Source: Mesorhizobium onobrychidis (lineage in GTDB: Bacteria > Pseudomonadota > Alphaproteobacteria > Rhizobiales > Rhizobiaceae). From it: a stretch of DNA of 64,000 bases. The stretch spans positions 1,116,001-1,180,000 of the forward strand of contig NZ_CP062229.1 in NCBI RefSeq assembly GCF_024707545.1, read 5' to 3'. The notes beneath the pieces were generated by a model. The model was not told where the DNA came from, did no database searches, and was given only the letters and a program-made list of their open reading frames with translations. Shown in pieces: positions 59,004 through 64,000 of the stretch (positions are counted from its first letter, which is position 1; each line of letters begins with the position of its first letter). The position numbers and the translations under genes are program-made.

Positions 59004-60520
59004 CTAGCGTGCGCACACATCTGCTTCGGAGAGGTGTCAAGGGAGTTTGGTCGGGTAGCAGGTTTGGCTTGTGGGGTTGGAATCATGTGGGATTCTGTAG
59101 CTGCCATTGTTGATTCGGGAGATTTCGACGATGGCTTTGCTGCTTGGATACTTCGGCGACCTGCGCCTGCAAAAAAGGGGAGCATGGTGCTGGAGCGCAT
59201 GTGCACGCGCGTCAGCGCGGGCCTGCGCAGGCTGGCCGATACGCGGGCGGAACAGATTGCGTTCACGCGGCTGTTTCGCAATCCCCAAGTGACGGTGCCG
59301 GAGATCGTGCGCACGGCGGCGGCGCGAACGGGCGAGGCGGCGGCCGGCCGCCATGTGCTGATCATTGAGGACAGCAGCGAGATCAACTATGAGGCCAAGG
59401 CCTCGCGCAAGCGCGGCCTCGGGCATGTCGGCAACGGCAAGGATGTCGGGCTGTTCGTCCACCCGGCGCTGGCCGTGGATGCCGCCGACGGCTCGGTGCT
59501 GGGGCTTGCGGCTGCCACGATCTGGCGGCGCCGGGGGCAGAAGGCGCACGACTACCAAGCCCTGCCGATCGAAGCCAAGGAAAGCTACAAATGGATCGCC
59601 ACCGCCAAGGCGGCCCGCCAGGCGCTGACCGACACGCCGCTGGCTACCGTGATCGGCGACCGCGAGGCCGACATCTACGAAGTGCTGGCAAGGCTGCCTG
59701 ACGAGCGCACGCATGTGCTCATCCGCGCCGTGCGCGACCGGGCTCTGGGTGAGCAGGGCGGCCGTCTGTTCGGCGAGATCGCCAAAACGCCGGAAGCCGG
59801 CCGGACCGCCTTCGAACTGCAGGCGCGTCCCGGCCGACCGGCGCGCAAGGTGCAACTGGCCGTTCGCTTCGCCGCGGTCGCCTTGCGCCAGCCGCGCCTT
59901 GGTGCCGACTGTCGCGATCCGCGCGAGATCACGCTCAACATGGTCGAAGTGCGCGAGATCGATCCGCCTTCGCCCAAGGAAGCGGTGATCTGGCGGCTGT
60001 TGACCACTCACGCGGTCAAAACGCTCGCCGACGCTTGCCGCATGGTCGATCTCTACCGGTTGCGCTGGACCGTCGAACAGCTGTTCCGAACCGTGAAGTC
60101 GCAGGCCATCGATCTGGAGGAAAGCCTGCTTGCCGATGGTGAGGCACTCGAACGGCTGGCCGCGACCGCGCTGATCGTCGCCACCAGGGTCATGCAACTC
60201 GTGCACGGGCGCGATGCCGCCGGCCAGGCCTTCAAGGCTGCACGCCTCTTCAGCCCCGCCGAGATCACCGTGCTGGAGGCGCTGATTGCCAGGCTCGAAG
60301 GCAAGACCCAAAAGCAGAACAACCCGCATCCGCAACACACGCTCGCCTGGGCCGCTTGGTGCATCGCCCGGCTGGGAGGGTGGAACGGCTACGCAAAGGA
60401 GCGGCCGCCAGGTCCCGTCACCTTCAGCAACGGCCTCAAACGCTTCCACGCCATCGCCGAGGGCTTCGCTCTTGCAAATCCAAACTAATCCCCGCCAAAT
60501 CAGATGTGTGCGCACGCTAG
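59004..60520 (+). mobile_element. Insertion sequence, IS4 family, 1517 bp
   Basis: The ends are perfect 20-bp inverse repeats, CTAGCGTGCGCACACATCTG and its complement. Both sides are bordered by the direct repeat CCCCTTGTGGG (58993-59003 and 60521-60531), an 11-bp target duplication in the 10-13 bp range typical of IS4 elements. Inside is a single intact transposase gene. Perfect ends, full target duplication and an undamaged gene suggest recent insertion and probable activity. Confidence 0.93.
59085..60488 (+). CDS. IS4 family transposase
   Basis: A 467-residue DDE transposase. The first catalytic Asp is in VLIIEDSSEINYEA near residue 98, the second in VIGDREADIYEVLAR near 200, and the Glu with the YREK-like motif in LYRLRWTVEQLFRTVKSQAI near 340. 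This spacing is the IS4 pattern. I chose ATG 59085; GTG 59034 in frame would add 17 residues that lie in the left end region. The gene is intact. Confidence 0.9.
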   Translation: MWDSVAAIVDSGDFDDGFAAWILRRPAPAKKGSMVLERMCTRVSAGLRRLADTRAEQIAFTRLFRNPQVTVPEIVRTAAARTGEAAAGRHVLIIEDSSEINYEAKASRKRGLGHVGNGKDVGLFVHPALAVDAADGSVLGLAAATIWRRRGQKAHDYQALPIEAKESYKWIATAKAARQALTDTPLATVIGDREADIYEVLARLPDERTHVLIRAVRDRALGEQGGRLFGEIAKTPEAGRTAFELQARPGRPARKVQLAVRFAAVALRQPRLGADCRDPREITLNMVEVREIDPPSPKEAVIWRLLTTHAVKTLADACRMVDLYRLRWTVEQLFRTVKSQAIDLEESLLADGEALERLAATALIVATRVMQLVHGRDAAGQAFKAARLFSPAEITVLEALIARLEGKTQKQNNPHPQHTLAWAAWCIARLGGWNGYAKERPPGPVTFSNGLKRFHAIAEGFALANPN

Positions 60521-60764
60521 CCCCTTGTGGGAGAAGGTGGCCGAGCGAAGCTCGGTCGGTTGAGGGGTGTCGGCAGGATCGCCACCCTTGAGGATGTAAG
60601 CGGCTAAAATCATTCAATTTTTCTAGGTCGAGTTTCTTCCAGCACCCCTCATCCGTCTCGGCGCTACGCGCCGATCCACCTTCTCCCACAAGGGGAGAAG
60701 GGAAGATCGCTGATGTCGCTTTTGCGGCGGCCTTTCGCCGCCGAGTAGGCGATCCTGCGCGAGC

Positions 60765-62060
60765 ATGACGATTCTCGAGCGAAACCAGACCAGACGCGAT
60801 CCGGCGCAGGGAAACCCGCCAGCCCCGGCGATCGCCATTGCCAGCATTGTCCTGTCGATGGCGCTGGTTGCGGTCGGCAACGGACTGATGTTCGCCTATA
60901 TCCCGGTCCGGCTCGGCGCTGAGGGCTTCGATCCGACCTGGGCCGGGCTGATCGTCACCGGTCTTTCGGCCGGCGGCCTGGCAGGCTGCATCCTTACCGG
61001 TCCGCTGGTACGGCGCGTCGGCCATGCGCGCGCGTTCATGGTGCTGTCGGCGTTGATCGTGCTGTCGAACGCCGCCGTCGGGGCCGGGCCGCACCCGCTA
61101 TCGTGGATCGCGGCACGCGCCCTCTATGGCTTTGCAATATGCGGACTGTTCATCGTCGCGCAAAGCTGGCTGAACGATGTTGTCGCCAACGCCATACGCG
61201 GCAGGGTCATGGCCTTCTTCTACGTCGCCTATGTCGCCGGGCTCGGTGTCGGCTACTCCACACTGGCGCTGATCGATATAAGGGCTGCGGACGCGCCGTT
61301 GATCGGCATCGCCTTCACCGCGCTGTCGATCCTCCCCGTCGGGCTGACGCGGCTCGCCCAGCCACCGCCGCCGCAGGCGGCGTCGGTCGCGCTTGGCCGA
61401 GCCTGGCGGATTTCGCCGGTCGGGGTCGCCGGCATGCTTGCCGTCGGTGGCCTGTCGATGACGATTTCGGGCTTCGCGCCGATCCATGCCACGGCCAAGG
61501 GCTACAGCCAGGCAGATGTGGCACTGCTGCTGTCGGCGATGCCGGTCGGCACATTGATCCTGCAGATCCCGCTCGGATGGATTTCCGACCGCACCGACCG
61601 GCGCTTTGTGCTGGCCGCCGCTTCGGCGCTTGCCACGGTAGCGGGCCTGTTCGCCCTCGGCTTCGACGGTGGTGCGCTGGCGGCGCTGGTCGTCATCTAT
61701 GTGGTCTGGGACGGCGCGTCGGAATCGATCTATTCGCTGGCCAGCGCACATGCCGCCGACCGCGCCGGCAAGGACGACATGGTGGCGCTGTCCAGTTCGC
61801 TTCTGTTTGCGTGGTCGCTGTCCGGCTTCATCGTGCCCGGCATCGTGACCGGGCTTTCCGCCGTCTACGGAACGCAGGCTTTCATCTATGTGGCCATCGT
61901 CATTGCCACCGTTTTTTGCCTGTTCGTGCTGTGGCGTGTGGTGGCGATGTCGCCTGTTCCCGCCGCCGAGACCGGCAATTTCGCGCCGATGACGGCGCAG
62001 GCACCGCTGCCGGTCGACCTCGCTTTCCCGTCCGAAGAGCAGCGCCGCGCGGACAAGTAG
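60765..62060 (+). CDS. MFS transporter (YcaD/DHA-like)
   Basis: A 431-residue membrane transporter with 12 predicted segments, starting after a short hydrophilic N-terminus. The Gly-rich first-loop region SAGGLAGCILTGPLVRRVGH near residue 68 and the second-half loop GWISDRTDRRFVL near 270 are MFS motifs A. Its pattern resembles the YcaD/UMF1-type group. The substrate is unknown. It lies between the insertion sequence and the MscS gene, within the block that separates nadD from rsfS. Confidence 0.85.
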   Translation: MTILERNQTRRDPAQGNPPAPAIAIASIVLSMALVAVGNGLMFAYIPVRLGAEGFDPTWAGLIVTGLSAGGLAGCILTGPLVRRVGHARAFMVLSALIVLSNAAVGAGPHPLSWIAARALYGFAICGLFIVAQSWLNDVVANAIRGRVMAFFYVAYVAGLGVGYSTLALIDIRAADAPLIGIAFTALSILPVGLTRLAQPPPPQAASVALGRAWRISPVGVAGMLAVGGLSMTISGFAPIHATAKGYSQADVALLLSAMPVGTLILQIPLGWISDRTDRRFVLAAASALATVAGLFALGFDGGALAALVVIYVVWDGASESIYSLASAHAADRAGKDDMVALSSSLLFAWSLSGFIVPGIVTGLSAVYGTQAFIYVAIVIATVFCLFVLWRVVAMSPVPAAETGNFAPMTAQAPLPVDLAFPSEEQRRADK

Positions 62061-62082
62061 ACCTACGCCGGGAATTGATCTC

Positions 62083-62937
62083 TCACTGTCTGGTGGCGGC
62101 TTCCTGCCGTGGCGCTTCCGGTGGTGGCGCGGGTATAGAAATGCCTTCGCTGTCGAAAGCCTGCTTGGCGCGTTTGGTGAGATCGATCTGGGTAGCGAAG
62201 AAATCCGCAGCCGAGGTCCAGTAGCGCAAGGTGATGGCGACGTTGCTGTCGCCGACGGTCGCCACAAAGGCAATCGGCGCCGGCTCCCGCCTGACGCGTC
62301 GCTCGGTGGCGGCGACGTCAAGCATGGTCTTCTGCGCGAAATCGATGTCGTTCCAGGAGCCGATGGTCAGCGTGATGTCGCCACGTCGGGCACCGTTGCG
62401 CGTATAGTTGCGGACAGGCTGGTTCCACAGCGTCGAATTGGGGGCGAGGATGTAGACGCCTTCGACCGTTCTCAGCGTGGTGGCGAACAGGCCGATTTCC
62501 TCGATGGTCCCGGCGATGGCGCCGACCTCTACATATTCGCCGATGCGGAATGGCCGCAGCGCCAGCAGCATGATGCCGGCGGCAATGTTCTGCAGCGTGC
62601 CCTGCAGCGCCAGGCCGATGGCCAAGCCGATGGCGCCAATGGCGGCAATGATCGAGGTCGTCTGGACGCCGAATTGGCCGAGCACCATGACGACGACGAG
62701 GATCAGTATGGCGTAGCGGACGATCCTCGAGAAGAAGTGGCGCAGCGTCGTGTCGAAGCCATGGATATGGCCGAGGCCGGCATAGATCGAGCGCTGGGCG
62801 AGGCCGGCGACGATATAGCCGATGACCAGCAGGATGACGGCGCCGATGGCCGAGAACGAGTAGGAGACGATCAGCGCGCTGAGCTGCGCAAGGCCGGACT
62901 GCACGGTGAGGAGAGCGTTCTGAGGGTCGATAGGCAT
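62083..62937 (-). CDS. Small-conductance mechanosensitive channel (MscS family)
   Basis: A 284-residue inner-membrane channel that releases solutes on osmotic downshift. Three hydrophobic helices at about residues 15-100 are followed by the pore helix with the Ala/Gly pattern IGAIGLAIGLALQGTLQNIA near residue 110, then the beta domain (RPFRIGEYVEVGAIAGTIEE) and a cytosolic vestibule. No good ribosome site precedes ATG 62937; TTG 62958 would add seven residues. It converges with the MFS gene. Confidence 0.9.
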   Translation of the reverse strand: MPIDPQNALLTVQSGLAQLSALIVSYSFSAIGAVILLVIGYIVAGLAQRSIYAGLGHIHGFDTTLRHFFSRIVRYAILILVVVMVLGQFGVQTTSIIAAIGAIGLAIGLALQGTLQNIAAGIMLLALRPFRIGEYVEVGAIAGTIEEIGLFATTLRTVEGVYILAPNSTLWNQPVRNYTRNGARRGDITLTIGSWNDIDFAQKTMLDVAATERRVRREPAPIAFVATVGDSNVAITLRYWTSAADFFATQIDLTKRAKQAFDSEGISIPAPPPEAPRQEAATRQ

Positions 62938-63087
62938 GAGGGGGATCCAGTTGGTCAATGCGCCGATAACCCATGCCAGGCGACAAGAGTTCCGTTTTTT
63001 CTTCGGCTGCGGATTGGAAGAACGGCACTTCGTTGGCCACGATAGCGGCTGCCGTCTTGAAACTGCAACGCAACTCTGCCTATCTAA

Positions 63088-63555
63088 GTGGTGTCACCTG
63101 CTTTGAAGGGTGATTTGGTTGTTCTTGCTGCGAAAGGAAATACACTGAGAACAGCACTGTGGAAGAAGGCCGACATCGTGCCTTCGCCGGCCGGGATCAG
63201 CGTAAACGACGCCGTGTCCCGCGCCATCAAGACAGTCCTTGCCAGTCTGGAAGACTCCAAGGCCGAAAACATCGTCTCAATCGACATTCAGGGAAAATCG
63301 AGCCTCGGTGACTACATGGTCATCGCGTCCGGCCGATCGCACCGTCATGTCTCGGCTGTCGCCGATCATCTCCTCAAGGCGCTTAAGGATGCCGGGCTCG
63401 GCACGGCGCGCGTCGAGGGACTGGCCGGCGCCGACTGGGTCCTGATCGATTCGGGCGACATCATCGTCCATGTCTTCCGTCCCGAAGTCCGCGACTTCTA
63501 CAATCTCGAAAAGATGTGGCAAGCGCCGGACCTCGAGGAAGAGACCCTCCACTGA
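63088..63555 (+). CDS. rsfS: Ribosome silencing factor RsfS
   Basis: A 155-residue protein that binds L14 and blocks joining of ribosomal subunits in starvation. The core SRAIKTVLASLEDSKAENIV is near residue 45, ENIVSIDIQGKSSLGDYMVI near 60, GADWVLIDSGDIIVHVF near 115 and the end YNLEKMWQAPDL. The frame contains no ATG before the core, so a GTG (63088 or 63091) or a later TTG/CTG is used; GTG 63088 is given. The start is uncertain by up to about 25 residues. Confidence 0.9.
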   Translation: MVSPALKGDLVVLAAKGNTLRTALWKKADIVPSPAGISVNDAVSRAIKTVLASLEDSKAENIVSIDIQGKSSLGDYMVIASGRSHRHVSAVADHLLKALKDAGLGTARVEGLAGADWVLIDSGDIIVHVFRPEVRDFYNLEKMWQAPDLEEETLH

Positions 63556-63569
63556 GCCGTATTTGATAG

Positions 63570-63611
63570 CATGTCGTTTCCCAAAACCGGTGACCACTTT
63601 TGGTGACATGC
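63570..63611. repeat. Short palindromic repeat between rsfS and rlmH
   Basis: Nested inverted repeats GCATGTC/GACATGC and CCAAAA/TTTTGG surround ACCGGTGACC. This is a compact hairpin similar to short intergenic repeats seen in many rhizobial genomes. It sits between the two genes of the operon. Confidence 0.75.
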
Positions 63612-63634
63612 ATTAGCGGCTCTTCGAGGCAGGG

Positions 63635-64000
63635 ATGAAAATTACCGTTCATGCCGTGGGCCGGATGAAAGCCGGCCCCGAGAAGCAGCTCGCCGACCGG
63701 TATTTCGAGCGCTTCGCCAAGAGCGGACCGGCCGTGGGGCTCGAATTCTCAGGGGTTGTCGAGATTCCTGAGGGCCGCGCCCAGACCGCCAACGAGCGTC
63801 GCCGCGAAGAAGCCCAGAAACTGCAGACGCAGTTGCAGCCTGGTGCCGCACTGATGCTGCTCGACGAACGCGGCAAGAGTTTTTCATCCGAGGATTTCGC
63901 CGGGCGCATCGGCCTGTTGCGTGATGGCGGGCGCAGGGTACTTGTCATTGGCATTGGCGGTGCCGACGGTCACGATCAGTCGCTGCGCGATCAGGCCGAT
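63635..64000 (+). CDS. rlmH: 23S rRNA (pseudouridine1915-N3)-methyltransferase RlmH, partial
   Basis: The first 122 residues of RlmH (SPOUT superfamily) are present. It starts MKITVHAVGRMKAGPEKQLA with ATG 63635, preceded by GGCAGGG. The family pattern continues with LLDERGKSFSSEDFA near residue 76 and VIGIGGADG near 105, the SAM-binding knot. The gene runs off the right end of the window. It is the normal partner after rsfS. Confidence 0.93.
   Translation, partial: MKITVHAVGRMKAGPEKQLADRYFERFAKSGPAVGLEFSGVVEIPEGRAQTANERRREEAQKLQTQLQPGAALMLLDERGKSFSSEDFAGRIGLLRDGGRRVLVIGIGGADGHDQSLRDQAD

Larger units (their letters stand above)
58987..60701. repeat. Palindromic repeat interrupted by the insertion sequence
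   Basis: If the insertion sequence (59004-60520) and one target copy are removed, the ends CCTTCTCCCCTTGTGGG + AGAAGGTGG and CCACCTTCTCCCACAAGGGG + AGAAGG are perfect inverse copies over 26 bases. So the element entered the left arm of a palindromic repeat of about 200 bp lying after nadD. The right arm ends at 60701. Confidence 0.85.

Noticed and set aside
59037..61094. A 685-codon open frame opposite the transposase and MFS start
   Set aside because: It crosses the insertion-sequence boundary and lies antisense to two recognisable genes; no family pattern is present.

Overview
The window looks like a chromosomal segment of an alphaproteobacterium of the Rhizobiales, most likely Mesorhizobium or a close relative. 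This rests on the GC-rich sequence, an F1 operon without F0 genes, usg, a DUF1674 (SdhAF4-like) protein, L21 and AtpD with long Ala/Lys-rich extensions, and several kinds of palindromic intergenic repeat seen in rhizobia. No database search was possible, so the genus is an inference.

Region by region. 1-14.4 kb is housekeeping and general metabolism: an htpX fragment, a DUF1674 protein, a HAD phosphatase, a transglutaminase, a TadG-like VWA pilus protein, cyclopropane-fatty-acid synthase, a MOSC protein, acetyl-CoA synthetase, usg, two aldo/keto reductases and an MFS exporter with a divergent LysR gene. Antisense to and just before cfa lies a 23-codon reading frame with an essentially perfect Shine-Dalgarno sequence. 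14.5-29.3 kb is core: a YggS-type PLP protein, leuS-lptE, fsa/tal, priA, an Asp/Glu racemase, the F1 ATP synthase operon atpHAGDC (with an inverted repeat between atpD and atpC) and an unusual signal peptidase I.

29.4-38.2 kb is a complete-looking uronate catabolism locus: a fructuronate/tagaturonate-type reductase diverges from an operon of uxaC, a three-gene TRAP transporter, a GntR/FCD regulator, kduI, kduD and a cupin gene. A palindrome sits between the divergent genes beside a plausible promoter. All its reactions lead towards 2-keto-3-deoxygluconate, but the kinase and aldolase are not here.

38.6-51.3 kb is accessory and partly decaying. It holds recQ, two uncharacterised proteins, a MazE-like antitoxin whose expected start codon is CTG, a shattered mazF, an alpha/beta-hydrolase gene with its middle deleted, a LysR-SDR-SDR-DUF1097 group, a Tim44-domain protein, a frameshifted methyltransferase, a small Cys/His protein and a pentapeptide-repeat protein. 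It ends at tRNA-Ser(CGA). A 16-bp copy of that tRNA's 3' end lies 1.6 kb away and a second tRNA 3'-end fragment lies between, suggesting past integration events.

51.6-64 kb is the conserved rplU-rpmA ... obgE-proB-proA-nadD ... rsfS-rlmH neighbourhood. Between nadD and rsfS about 4.1 kb has been added: an intact IS4-type element (20-bp perfect terminal repeats, 11-bp target duplication) that landed in a palindromic repeat, then an MFS transporter and a MscS-type channel. I did not find a clear previously undescribed multi-gene system. The best candidates for something new are the 23-residue peptide frame at 4.8 kb and the two uncharacterised genes after recQ.
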